The translations under genes were made by a program, and so were the position numbers. Shown one piece after another: positions 7,741-16,556 of a DNA stretch of 44,008 bases (position 1 is its first letter; each line of letters starts with the position of its first letter). Source of the DNA: Pseudonocardia terrae (GTDB lineage Bacteria; Actinomycetota; Actinomycetes; Mycobacteriales; Pseudonocardiaceae); the NCBI RefSeq assembly GCF_021343995.1, contig NZ_JAJTTE010000054.1, forward strand, positions 1 to 44,008, in the 5' to 3' direction. The notes under the pieces were generated by a model. The model was not told where the DNA came from. It saw nothing but the letters and a program-made list of their open reading frames with translations, and ran no database searches.

Positions 7741-8799
7741 GTGACGCAGCCGGACCCCGTCCAGTCCCGCATCGCAGTCCCGGACACCGCGCTGCTCGCG
7801 CTGCTCGGCTCGAGAGACGAGTCGTTGCGCACCGCCGAGGAGCTGCTGGCCGCGGACGTGCACGTCCGGGGCAACGAGCTGACCCTCTCGGGCGAGCCCG
7901 CCGACGTGGCGTTCGCCGAGCGGGTGTTCACCGAGCTCATCACCCTCGCCGAGCGCGGCCAGCAGGTCGGTTCGGACACCGTGCGCCGCACCGTCGAGAT
8001 GCTCGGCGAGGCGGACCCGGCGGTCGCCGCCGTGCGCGGGGAGTCGCCGGCCGAGGTGCTGAGCCTGGACATCGTCTCCCGCCGTGGGAAGACCATCCGG
8101 CCGAAGACGCTGAACCAGAAGCGGTACGTCGATGCGATCGATGCGCACACGATCGTCTTCGGCATCGGGCCGGCCGGTACCGGCAAGACGTACCTGGCGA
8201 TGGCCAAGGCCGTGCAGGCGTTGCAGGCCAAGCAGGTCAACCGGATCATCCTCACGCGCCCGGCCGTCGAGGCGGGGGAGCGGCTCGGGTACCTGCCGGG
8301 CACGCTCTACGAGAAGATCGACCCCTACCTGCGTCCGCTGTACGACGCGCTGCACGACATGATCGACCCGGAGTCGATCCCGAAGCTGATCGCGGCCGGG
8401 ACGATCGAGGTCGCGCCGCTGGCGTACATGCGCGGGCGCACGCTGAACGACGCGTTCATCATCCTCGACGAGGCACAGAACACCACGCCCGAGCAGATGA
8501 AGATGTTCCTGACCCGGCTCGGCTTCGGCTCGAAGATCGTGGTCACGGGCGACGTCACGCAGATCGACCTGCCGGGCGGCAACAACCGGTCCGGCCTGCA
8601 GGTCGTCCAGGACATCCTCTTCGGGGTGGAGGACGTGGCCTTCCCCGAACTGACCAGCAGCGACGTCGTCCGGCACCGGTTGGTGAGCGACATCGTCGAC
8701 GCCTACGCCCGCTTCGACGCCGACCAGAACCGAGGCCAGCTGCGCAGCGCCGCCCCCCGCACCGGCCCACCCCAGGACCGCCGCTCCCGCCGCCGCTGA
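7741..8799 (+). CDS. phoH: PhoH family ATPase/RNA helicase
   Basis: A 352-residue PhoH-like ATPase. A KH-like N-terminal part precedes the P-loop domain. Walker A is GPAGTGKTYLA near residue 143, Walker B is FIILDEAQN, and the sensor-like TGDVTQIDLP follows. RGRTLNDAF is typical of the family. PhoH proteins are linked to RNA metabolism and are normally encoded directly before ybeY. Here ybeY lies 5.8 kb downstream behind the dhaKLM block, so the usual overlap is lost. The GTG at 7741 was chosen because the family homology begins just after it; AGGAAG upstream is only a moderate ribosome-binding site. The C-terminal 25 residues are Arg/Pro-rich and poorly conserved. Confidence 0.95.
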   Translation: MTQPDPVQSRIAVPDTALLALLGSRDESLRTAEELLAADVHVRGNELTLSGEPADVAFAERVFTELITLAERGQQVGSDTVRRTVEMLGEADPAVAAVRGESPAEVLSLDIVSRRGKTIRPKTLNQKRYVDAIDAHTIVFGIGPAGTGKTYLAMAKAVQALQAKQVNRIILTRPAVEAGERLGYLPGTLYEKIDPYLRPLYDALHDMIDPESIPKLIAAGTIEVAPLAYMRGRTLNDAFIILDEAQNTTPEQMKMFLTRLGFGSKIVVTGDVTQIDLPGGNNRSGLQVVQDILFGVEDVAFPELTSSDVVRHRLVSDIVDAYARFDADQNRGQLRSAAPRTGPPQDRRSRRR

Positions 8800-8862
8800 G
8801 CGGGACGTGGCGCCGGCCTCGCTGTGGTCAGAGGGAGGCGGTCGACGCCACCCGCTGCCCAT

Positions 8863-8922
8863 GATCGCCGGTCGGGACGGTTCGCGGCCGCATATGGCCG
8901 GGATCGGTCGCGAATGGCGATC
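8863..8922. repeat. GATC-bracketed 60-bp palindrome, type A copy 1
   Basis: Starts GATCGCCGGTCGGGACGG and ends GAATGGCGATC, with a NotI/NdeI-like palindromic centre (GCGGCCGCATATGGCCG). The outer arms can pair to form a long imperfect hairpin. Confidence 0.75.
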
Positions 8923-8962
8923 TTGGGTCGTGGTCGGCGCTACCTGTACCCGAGCTCGCCAT

Positions 8963-9022
8963 GATCGCCGGCTGGGACCGTCAACGGCCGCATGTGGCCG
9001 GGACGGGTCCGGCTTGGCGATC
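8963..9022. repeat. GATC-bracketed 60-bp palindrome, type A copy 2
   Basis: Exactly 100 bp after copy 1. Its outer arms are perfect over 11 bp: CCATGATCGCC at 8959-8969 pairs with GGCGATCATGG at 9016-9026. The centre is GGCCGCATGTGGCC. Confidence 0.75.
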
Positions 9023-9062
9023 ATGGGTGAGCGTCCCTGTCTGCTCGCCACCTGCTGGCCAT

Positions 9063-9122
9063 GATCGCTGGTTGAGACCGTTTCACGCCGCCCGTGGCCG
9101 CGAAGGGTCCGAACCGGCGATC
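9063..9122. repeat. GATC-bracketed 60-bp palindrome, type A copy 3
   Basis: Exactly 100 bp after copy 2. Outer arms are ATGATCGCTGG on the left and CCGGCGATCAT on the right. It is the most diverged in the middle (CGCCGCCCGTGGCC). A type B element begins 3 bp later. Confidence 0.7.
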
Positions 9123-9124
9123 AT

Positions 9125-9185
9125 GATCGTCGTCTGCGACCGCTGAGCTGTCAGGACTGTCGGCGCTCGGTCGGGGGCGGTGATC
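9125..9185 (+). repeat. GATC-bracketed 61-bp palindrome, type B copy 1
   Basis: Begins GATCGTCGTCTGCGACCG, has the asymmetric core GTCAGGACTGTCGG and ends GGCGGTGATC. It overlaps the end of the iclR-type gene: the TGA stop codon (9184-9186, minus strand) uses the last two element bases plus the next A. Related copies are at 29628 and 30622. Confidence 0.75.
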
Positions 9186-9948
9186 AGGAGGCCGCCTCGT
9201 CCCGCCCCTCGACGACCGGGGGCCAGGAGGCGGCGCCGAGCTCCCGGGAGACCGCGCGGGCGGTGTGGCGCAGGGCGTCCGGGGCGCCGGGGGGCAGCGG
9301 CCATTCCCCGGCCGGCACCACGAGCCCGATCGCGCCCGCCAGCACGCCGTCGGCCGCTGCGACCGGGGCGGCGAGGCCGCACTCGCCGAGCACGGCCTCC
9401 TCGACCTCGGTGGCGAGCCCGGTACGGCGCACCGCGGCCAGCTGGGCGTCGAGCTCCCGCGCCTCGGTCACGGTCTCGCCGGTCATCCGGTGCGGCCGGT
9501 CCGCGGGTTCGCACGCGCCGTAGGCCAGCAGCGCCTTCCCGACCGCGCAGGCGTGCGCCGGCACCACGATGCCGACCTCGGTCATCTGCCGGCTGCCGTC
9601 GGGCCGCGGCTCGTGGCCGACCACGATCGCGTCGCGCTGCAGGGCCACCGCCACCCGCACCGCGCACCCCGTGCGGCGCGCGAGGTCCTCCGCCCACGGC
9701 TGGGCGCGGGCGCGGAGCTCGAGGTTGTCGAGGTAGACGTTGCCGAGCCGGAGCGTCGCGGGGCCGAGCCGGTAGAGGCCCGAGTCCCGCTCCTGCACCA
9801 CCATCCCGTGCGCGAGCAGCGTGCGGACGAGCCCGTGCACCGTCGACGGTGCCAGCCCGCAGCCCGCGGCGATCTCCCCGAGGCTCCGCCGCCGCGCGCC
9901 CTGCAGCACCGCCAGCACCCGTAGGGCCCGGTCCACGGACTGGATCAC
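9184..9948 (-). CDS. IclR-family transcriptional regulator
   Basis: A 254-residue IclR protein. The N-terminal helix-turn-helix covers SVDRALRVLAVLQGA and LGEIAAGCGLAPSTVHGLVR. A C-terminal effector domain (about residues 75-245) contains ALQRDAIVVGHE and CAVGKALLAYG. IclR regulators sense small metabolites and usually control a neighbouring catabolic operon. The gene is divergent from dhaK with a 91-bp shared region holding two perfect inverted repeats, so control of dhaKLM is the simplest inference, with dihydroxyacetone or glycerol as a possible effector. The GTG at 9948 is preceded by AAGGAG. The stop codon lies at the edge of a 61-bp palindromic repeat. Confidence 0.93.
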   Translation of the reverse strand: MIQSVDRALRVLAVLQGARRRSLGEIAAGCGLAPSTVHGLVRTLLAHGMVVQERDSGLYRLGPATLRLGNVYLDNLELRARAQPWAEDLARRTGCAVRVAVALQRDAIVVGHEPRPDGSRQMTEVGIVVPAHACAVGKALLAYGACEPADRPHRMTGETVTEARELDAQLAAVRRTGLATEVEEAVLGECGLAAPVAAADGVLAGAIGLVVPAGEWPLPPGAPDALRHTARAVSRELGAASWPPVVEGRDEAAS

Positions 9949-9964
9949 CGTTCGCTCCTTGTGT

Positions 9965-9978
9965 CGTGAGCCAGCTCA
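9965..9978. promoter_or_regulatory. Candidate IclR operator 1
   Basis: A perfect inverted repeat GTGAGC-CA-GCTCAC, 2 bp upstream of a -10-like TAGCGT (9981-9986) reading toward dhaK. A regulator bound here would cover the promoter. Confidence 0.5.
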
Positions 9979-9996
9979 CAGTAGCGTCCGGCAGGT

Positions 9997-10011
9997 CTTC
10001 GGCATAGCCGA
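9997..10011. promoter_or_regulatory. Candidate IclR operator 2
   Basis: A perfect inverted repeat TTCGGC-ATA-GCCGAA in the predicted 5' leader of dhaK, 29 bp upstream of its start codon. It could be a second operator, or a small RNA hairpin. Confidence 0.4.
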
Positions 10012-10039
10012 ACGGGCTTCGGGTGCGACGGAGGACCCC

Positions 10040-11034
<995 letters not shown>

Positions 11035-11038
<4 letters not shown>

Positions 11039-11661
11039 CCACACAGGACCAGCTGTCGGCCTGGGTCCGCGAGTTCGCCCGGCAGGTGACCGAGCACCGC
11101 GACGAGCTGACGGCACTGGACTCGGCCATCGGCGATGCCGACCACGGCGCCAACATGGCCCGCGGCATGGGCGCAGTGGTCGAGGCCCTCGACGCGAACC
11201 CGCCGGCGACCGCGGGTGCGCTGTTCAAGCAGGTCGGGATGACGCTGGTCAGCAAGGTCGGCGGGGCGAGCGGGCCGCTGTACGGCACGCTGTTCCTGCG
11301 CTTCGGCACGGCGGCGGGGGAGGTCACCGAGCTCGAGGCGGCGGGTTTCGCCAAGGCGTTCCGGGCCGGGCTGGAGGGCGTCGTGGCCCGTGGGCGGCCC
11401 GAGGCCGGGGACAAGACGATGTACGACGCCCTCGCCCCGGCCCTCGACGCGCTCGACGAGTCCCTCGACGGCGGTGCCTCGCTGGGCGACGCGCTGCGGG
11501 CCGCCTCGGCGGCCGCCGACGCGGGGCGGGACGCCACCATCCCCATGCTCGCCCGCAAGGGCCGGGCCAGCTACCTGGGCGAACGCAGCGTGGGGCACCA
11601 GGACCCGGGGGCGACGTCGGTGGCCCTGCTCGTCGCCGCCGCGGCCGCAACCCTGGGATGA
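11035..11661 (+). CDS. dhaL: Dihydroxyacetone kinase subunit DhaL
   Basis: A 208-residue ADP-binding subunit that passes phosphate to DhaK-bound dihydroxyacetone. The three Asp that hold Mg-ADP are at residues 29, 34 and 36 (DSAIGDADHG). KVGGASGPLYGTLF and RKGRASYLGERSVGHQDPGA are typical of DhaL. It overlaps dhaK by 4 bp and is followed 4 bp later by dhaM, so dhaK-dhaL-dhaM form one operon. In PTS-dependent systems ADP stays bound to DhaL and is re-phosphorylated by DhaM. Confidence 0.97.
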
Positions 11662-11665
11662 GCGG

Positions 11666-14485
11666 GTGACGCAAGGCTCCACCGGGGACCCGGCGGTCGG
11701 CCTGGTCGCCGTGTCGCACAGCCGCGCCCTCGGCGAGGCCGCCGTGGCCCTGGCTCGCGAGATGCTGCACGGGCCGGCGGGGGAGGCGGTCCGGATCGAG
11801 GTGGCGGCCGGGCTCGACGCCACCACCTTCGGCACCGACGCGACCGAGGTCGCAGGCGCGATCACCGCCGCCGACACGGGCGCCGGGGTCGTGGTGCTGA
11901 TGGACCTCGGCAGCGCGGTGCTGTCCGCGGAGCTCGCGCTGGAGCTGCTCGACGACCCGACGGCGCGGGACCGGGTCCTGCTCTGCCCGGCCCCGCTGGT
12001 CGAGGGGCTGGTGGCGGCGGCCGTCGCGGCGGCGGGAGGGGCGGACCGGGCCGGTGTCGCGGCGGAGGCGGCAGCGGGCGCGGACGCGAAGGCGGCACAG
12101 CTCGGACCGGTCGAAGCGCCGGAGGCGGCACCGGCGCAGCCCGGATCAGGCGAACCGCCGGACGCAGGGGCGGCGCAGCCCGGTCTCGGTGAGGGGGGAG
12201 CGGAGGCCAGCGGGACCTTCGTGGTGACGCCGCCGCACGGCCTGCACGCGCGGCCCGCCGCCCTCCTGGTCCAGGCCCTGCGGGGGTTCGACGCACGAGT
12301 GGAGCTGCTGGCCTCCCGGACGGGCCGCGGCCCCGTGGCCGCCGCCAGCCTCACCGGCGTGGCCTCGCTCGACGCCGGTGCCGGGGACGAGATCGAGGTC
12401 CGGGCGCGCGGCCCGGAGGCGCGCGAGGCCGTCGACGCCCTCCTCGCCCTCGCCGCCGAGGGGTTCGGCGAGGCATCCGCGACAAGCACGTCGGCTACCG
12501 CGCCGACCACCACGTCGGCGAGCGCACCGACGACCACGTCGGCGAGCGCACCGACGACCACGTCGGCGACCGCACCGACTACCACGTCGGCGACCGCACC
12601 GACCACCACGTCGGCGACCGCACCGACCACCACGTCGGCGACCACGCCGACGACCACTGGTTCGCCGACCGCGCCGGCGGCACCGCCGACCGCCGCGCCG
12701 GCCCCGGCCACGGGAGCGTCGGTACCTCCCGCGTCGCCGGCCGGCGGGCCGGCCGCAGGACTGCCGGGCGTCGGAGGGGCGCTCGGACAGGGGAGCGGCC
12801 CGCTGCCCGCCTCACCCGGCATCGCGATCGGTCCGGCGCGGCTGCACCGGGCCGTCGAGCTGCGGGTCCCCGACGAGAAGGCCGACGACCCCGACGTCGA
12901 GCGGGCGCGCCTGGACCGGGCCCTCGACGAGGCCCGCCGCACGATCACCACCGTCCGCGACGCCACGCCCGCGTCCGAGGGCGCGATCTTCGACGCCCAC
13001 CTGACGATGCTCGACGACCCGGCCCTGGTCGACGCCGCGCGCGAGGCGATCGCGTCCGGTGCCGCGGCCCCCGCGGCCTGGGCGGCTTCGGTCGTCGCCG
13101 CCGAGAGCACGCTCGCCGCGCTGCCGAACGAGTACCTGCGCGCCCGCGCGGCCGACGTCCGCGCGGTCGGCGACGAGGTGCTCCGCGCCCTGCTGGCCAG
13201 CAGCTCCCGACCCGCACCGCCGGATCTCCCGACTCGCGGCACGGACGCACTCATCCCACCCGCCGTTCTCGTCGCGGCCGACCTCACCCCCGCGGAGGCG
13301 GCGGTGCTCGACCCGGAGGCGGTGGTCGGGGTCGTCCTGGCCGGCGGGAGCGCGACCGGGCACGCCGCGATCCTGCTGCGCGCCCGCGGCATCCCCGCCG
13401 TCGTCGGCGCCGGGCCCGCCGTGCTGGATCTCGCCCCCGACACCCCGCTCGCGCTCGACGGCACGACCGGCCGCCTCGTCGTCGACCCGTCCGCCGAGGT
13501 CAGGGCCGTCTTCGGGGCCCGGCTGGCCCAGCGCGCCGAGCAGGAGGCCACCGCCCGCGCCCGGGCGGACGAGCCCGCCCGTACCCGCGACGGCACCGAC
13601 GTCCTGGTCGGGGTGAACGTCGGCGCCGACGCCGCGAGCGCGGCCGGCACCGGAGCCGACCTCGCCGGCCTGGTCCGGACCGAGTTCCTCTTCCTGGACC
13701 GCGCCGAGCCCCCCGGCGTCGACGAACAGGAGGTGGCCTACCGGGCCGTCGCCGAGGCGCTCGGCGGGCGGCGGATCGTCCTGCGCACCCTCGACGTCGG
13801 CGGTGACAAGCCCCTGCCCTACGTCCCGATGCCCGCCGAGGCGAACCCGTTCCTCGGCGTCCGCGGGCTGCGGCTGGCCCTGCGGCGACCCGACCTGCTC
13901 GCCGACCAGCTCCGCGCGATCGTCCGGACCGCGCACGCGACCCCGGTGAGCGTGATGTTCCCCATGGTCACCGTCCCCGCCGAGCTGTACGCGGCCCGGG
14001 CCGCCCTCGGCGAGGCGATCGCCGCCGAGGGCCGCGGGCGGCCGCCGGGCCTCGAGATCGGGATCATGGTGGAGGTCCCCGCGGCCGCGCTGACCGCGGC
14101 GGCGTTCGCCCCCGCCGTCGACTTCCTCAGCATCGGCACCAACGACCTCACCCAGTACACGCTCGCGGCCGAGCGCGGATCCGCCGAGGTCGCGACCCTC
14201 GCGGATCCGCTCTCGCCGGCCGTCCTGCGCCTGGTCGACGCCACCTGCCGGGGCGCCGGGGCCGCCCTGGTCGCGGTGTGCGGCGAGCTCGCGGCCGATC
14301 CGGTCGCCGCGCCGCTGCTGGTCGGGCTCGGGGTCAGGGAGCTGTCGGTCGCGCCGCCCGCGGTCGCGCTCGTCAAGGAGGCGGTCCGCGGGATCGACGC
14401 CGGGGAGGCGGCCGCACTGGCGGGCCGGGCCCTCGCCGCGCCGGACCCCGCCGCCGTCCGCGCCCTGCTCGCGGACCGCGGCTGA
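11666..14485 (+). CDS. dhaM: DhaM-HPr-enzyme I fusion (PTS phosphoryl donor for dihydroxyacetone kinase)
   Basis: A 939-residue fusion of three phosphocarrier modules. Residues 10-130 are the EIIA-type DhaM domain, active His18 in AVSHSRALGEAA. Residues 184-265 are HPr, active His194 in GLHARPAALLVQ. Residues about 376-939 are an apparently complete enzyme I, with phospho-His566 in GGSATGHAAILLRARGIP, the PEP-site segment FLSIGTNDLTQYTLAAER and the conserved Cys in VCGELAADP. E. coli DhaM has only a shortened enzyme I part, so this version could draw phosphate straight from PEP without separate enzyme I and HPr. Between HPr and enzyme I is a low-complexity Thr/Ala/Pro linker encoded by a 24-bp tandem repeat. 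A second, shorter Ala/Pro/Gly linker joins EIIA to HPr. The GTG at 11666 lies 4 bp after dhaL. Confidence 0.93.
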   Translation: MTQGSTGDPAVGLVAVSHSRALGEAAVALAREMLHGPAGEAVRIEVAAGLDATTFGTDATEVAGAITAADTGAGVVVLMDLGSAVLSAELALELLDDPTARDRVLLCPAPLVEGLVAAAVAAAGGADRAGVAAEAAAGADAKAAQLGPVEAPEAAPAQPGSGEPPDAGAAQPGLGEGGAEASGTFVVTPPHGLHARPAALLVQALRGFDARVELLASRTGRGPVAAASLTGVASLDAGAGDEIEVRARGPEAREAVDALLALAAEGFGEASATSTSATAPTTTSASAPTTTSASAPTTTSATAPTTTSATAPTTTSATAPTTTSATTPTTTGSPTAPAAPPTAAPAPATGASVPPASPAGGPAAGLPGVGGALGQGSGPLPASPGIAIGPARLHRAVELRVPDEKADDPDVERARLDRALDEARRTITTVRDATPASEGAIFDAHLTMLDDPALVDAAREAIASGAAAPAAWAASVVAAESTLAALPNEYLRARAADVRAVGDEVLRALLASSSRPAPPDLPTRGTDALIPPAVLVAADLTPAEAAVLDPEAVVGVVLAGGSATGHAAILLRARGIPAVVGAGPAVLDLAPDTPLALDGTTGRLVVDPSAEVRAVFGARLAQRAEQEATARARADEPARTRDGTDVLVGVNVGADAASAAGTGADLAGLVRTEFLFLDRAEPPGVDEQEVAYRAVAEALGGRRIVLRTLDVGGDKPLPYVPMPAEANPFLGVRGLRLALRRPDLLADQLRAIVRTAHATPVSVMFPMVTVPAELYAARAALGEAIAAEGRGRPPGLEIGIMVEVPAAALTAAAFAPAVDFLSIGTNDLTQYTLAAERGSAEVATLADPLSPAVLRLVDATCRGAGAALVAVCGELAADPVAAPLLVGLGVRELSVAPPAVALVKEAVRGIDAGEAAALAGRALAAPDPAAVRALLADRG
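12488..12655 (+). repeat. 24-bp minisatellite (7 units) encoding the DhaM linker
   Basis: Seven in-frame 24-bp units start at 12488, 12512, 12536, 12560, 12584, 12608 and 12632. Each encodes a variant of TSATAPTT (T(S/A)-rich octapeptide). The units differ at few positions, which suggests recent expansion by slippage or unequal recombination. Confidence 0.9.
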
Positions 14486-14527
14486 CCACCACCGCGGCCG
14501 ACCGGCCGGTCCCGGCCGGGGTGCGAC

Positions 14528-14533
14528 TACCCT
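14528..14533 (+). promoter_or_regulatory. Candidate -10 box for ybeY
   Basis: TACCCT lies 51 bases before the ybeY GTG and predicts a leader of about 45 nt. It would give ybeY a promoter separate from phoH, as the inserted dhaKLM block requires. Confidence 0.4.
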
Positions 14534-14584
14534 CGTGAAGAGTTCCTTCCCGGTCGCGCCGAGAGAGTTGGTCCGAGTACCGCC

Positions 14585-15142
14585 GTGAGCATCGAGGTCG
14601 TCAACGAGTCCGGCGTTGCCGTCGACGAGTCGCTGATCGTGTCCGTCGCCCGGTACGCGCTCGACGCCATGCGGGTCAGTCCGGCGGTCGAGCTCGCGAT
14701 CACCGCGGTCACCCTCGACACCATGTCCGAGCTGCACGAACGGTGGATGGACGAGCCCGGGCCCACGGACGTCATGTCCTTCCCGATGGACGAGCTGGTC
14801 GACGACACCCGCCGCCCCGACGCCCCCGAGATCGGCCCGGCGCTGCTCGGCGACATCGTGCTCTGCCCGGCGTTCGCCAAGGACCAGGCGGTCAAGGCCG
14901 GCCACACGCTCTCCGACGAGCTGCACCTGCTGACCGTGCACGGCGTGCTGCACCTGCTCGGCTACGACCACGCCGAGCCGGACGAGGAGCGCGAGATGTT
15001 CGCGCTGCAGAACAAGCTGCTCCACGACTGGCGCACCGGGCGCGCCCAGGCCGCCGCCCGCGAGGCCCAGCGGCGCAGCGACTCGCGGGTGCTGGGCACC
15101 GTCGGCCTGGACGACCCGGCCGGCCCCGCCGAACCGCGCTGA
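14585..15142 (+). CDS. ybeY: Endoribonuclease YbeY (16S rRNA maturation)
   Basis: A 185-residue single-strand-specific metalloendoribonuclease needed for 16S rRNA 3'-end maturation and ribosome quality control. The zinc motif HGVLHLLGYDH is near residues 119-129. PTDVMSFPMDE and GDIVLCPAFA are also signatures. The last 35 residues are a charged extension often seen in actinobacteria. The GTG at 14585 was chosen because homology starts there (SIEVVNESG). It is followed 28 bp later by the CBS-domain membrane protein, the usual neighbour. Confidence 0.96.
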   Translation: MSIEVVNESGVAVDESLIVSVARYALDAMRVSPAVELAITAVTLDTMSELHERWMDEPGPTDVMSFPMDELVDDTRRPDAPEIGPALLGDIVLCPAFAKDQAVKAGHTLSDELHLLTVHGVLHLLGYDHAEPDEEREMFALQNKLLHDWRTGRAQAAAREAQRRSDSRVLGTVGLDDPAGPAEPR

Positions 15143-15170
15143 CCGTCCGGCCGATGACCGCAGGAGACCG

Positions 15171-16556
15171 ATGAACGCCGCTGGCCTGCTCGCCGTCGCG
15201 ATCGTCCTGATCCCCGTCGCTGGGCTGTGCGGCGCGGCCGACGCCGCGCTCACCTCGATCTCCCGGACGCGCGTGACGGATCTGGTGCGGGCGAACCGGC
15301 CCGGGTCGCGGGCGTTGTCGAAGGTGGTCGACGACCGTGCCCGCTACGTCAACCTGCTGATCCTGCTGCGGCTGATGGGCGAGACCGTCGCGACGGTGCT
15401 GCTCGCGGTCTCGCTCGCGAGCTGGTTCGACCCCGCCTGGGTCGGCGTCCTGCTCGCCGCGGTGATCATGGTGGTGGTCAGCTACGTCCTGATCGGGGTC
15501 GGCCCACGCACGCTCGGCCGCCAGCACCCGTACGCGCTGGGGCTGGCGGTCGCCGCCCCGGTGCGGATCATCGCGACCCTGCTCAGCCCGCTGACCAAGC
15601 TGCTGATCCTGGTCGGCAACGCGATCACCCCGGGCCGCGGCTTCCGCGAGGGCCCGTTCTCCTCCGAGGTCGAGCTGCGCGAGCTGGTGGACATGGCCAG
15701 CACCAGCGGCGTCGTCGAGGAGGGCGAGCGGAAGATGATCCACTCGGTCTTCGAGCTGGGCGACACGATCGTCCGGGACGTCATGCAGCCCCGGCCCGAC
15801 GTGGTGTGGGCCGAGCAGGACACCCCCGTGCAGAAGGTGGTCCGGCTCGCGCTGAAGAGCGGCTACTCCCGGATCCCGGTGCTCGGCGAGGGGATCGACG
15901 ACGTCATCGGCGTCGCCTACCTCAAGGACCTGGTCGGGGCGGGCTGGGACCGGCCCGACGCGCGGCTGGTCGAGGTCGTGCGGCCGCCGGTGTTCGTGCC
16001 CGACTCCAAGCGGATCGACGAGCTGCTCAAGGACATGCAGCGCACCCGCAACCACATGGCGATCGTGGTCGACGAGTACGGCGGCACCGCGGGCGTCGTC
16101 ACGATCGAGGACATCCTCGAGGAGATCGTCGGCGACATCTCCGACGAGTACGACACCGACGAGGTGCCCGAGGTCCAGCGGCTCGACGGCGGCACCCTGC
16201 GGCTGGCCGCCCGGCTGCCCGTCGAGGACCTGACCGAGCTGTTCGCCGGCGAGTTCAGCGGCACCGAGCGCGAGGAGCTGCTGCGCGAGGCCCTGGAGCA
16301 GGCCGACGTCGACACCGTGGGCGGGCTGCTCGCCCAACGGCTGGGCAAGGTGCCCCTGCCCGGCGCCCAGGCCGAGGTCGACGGCCTGCTGCACCTGCGC
16401 GGCGAGGGCGGCAAGGACGCCCGCGGCCGCGTCCGCATCACCTCGGTGCTGGTCACGCCCCTGGCCGTGCCCGAACCCACCGAAGCCGCCGACCACCCCG
16501 AGGAGGACGCCGCCGAGCAGGCCGACGTCCGGGAGGAGACCGATGTCCGGCAGTAA
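15171..16556 (+). CDS. DUF21/CBS/CorC-domain membrane protein (hemolysin-like, CNNM/CorC family)
   Basis: A 461-residue protein with an N-terminal DUF21 membrane domain (helices at about residues 5-25, 60-85, 90-110 and 125-150). A CBS pair follows (VMQPRPDVVWAEQDTP, then VVDEYGGTAGVVTIEDILEE), and a C-terminal CorC/HlyC domain with DVDTVGGLLAQRLGKVP. The family is linked to magnesium and cobalt transport. 'Hemolysin' in database names is historical. The final 25 residues are acidic. It sits in the conserved ybeY-CorC-cdd-era order and overlaps the next gene by 14 bp, whose ribosome-binding site lies within this gene's end. Confidence 0.94.
   Translation: MNAAGLLAVAIVLIPVAGLCGAADAALTSISRTRVTDLVRANRPGSRALSKVVDDRARYVNLLILLRLMGETVATVLLAVSLASWFDPAWVGVLLAAVIMVVVSYVLIGVGPRTLGRQHPYALGLAVAAPVRIIATLLSPLTKLLILVGNAITPGRGFREGPFSSEVELRELVDMASTSGVVEEGERKMIHSVFELGDTIVRDVMQPRPDVVWAEQDTPVQKVVRLALKSGYSRIPVLGEGIDDVIGVAYLKDLVGAGWDRPDARLVEVVRPPVFVPDSKRIDELLKDMQRTRNHMAIVVDEYGGTAGVVTIEDILEEIVGDISDEYDTDEVPEVQRLDGGTLRLAARLPVEDLTELFAGEFSGTEREELLREALEQADVDTVGGLLAQRLGKVPLPGAQAEVDGLLHLRGEGGKDARGRVRITSVLVTPLAVPEPTEAADHPEEDAAEQADVREETDVRQ

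Larger units (their letters stand above)
8800..9183. other. Non-coding repeat-rich region between phoH and the IclR gene
   Basis: This 384-bp stretch holds no credible gene. It consists of three 60-bp palindromes at an exact 100-bp pitch followed by most of one 61-bp palindrome, listed separately. It lies between convergent genes, so all are at 3' ends. Confidence 0.8.

Noticed and set aside
5841..8303. An 820-residue minus-strand frame across the ThDP enzyme and phoH
   Set aside because: Arg/Gly/Asp-rich shadow product; the plus-strand frames carry clear motifs.
8807..9064. An 85-residue plus-strand frame after phoH
   Set aside because: It is a translation of the 100-bp-pitch palindromes and has no ribosome-binding site or independent support.
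12488..12655. Possible CRISPR array
   Set aside because: Seven 24-bp units are contiguous with no spacers and lie in frame in the dhaM coding sequence.
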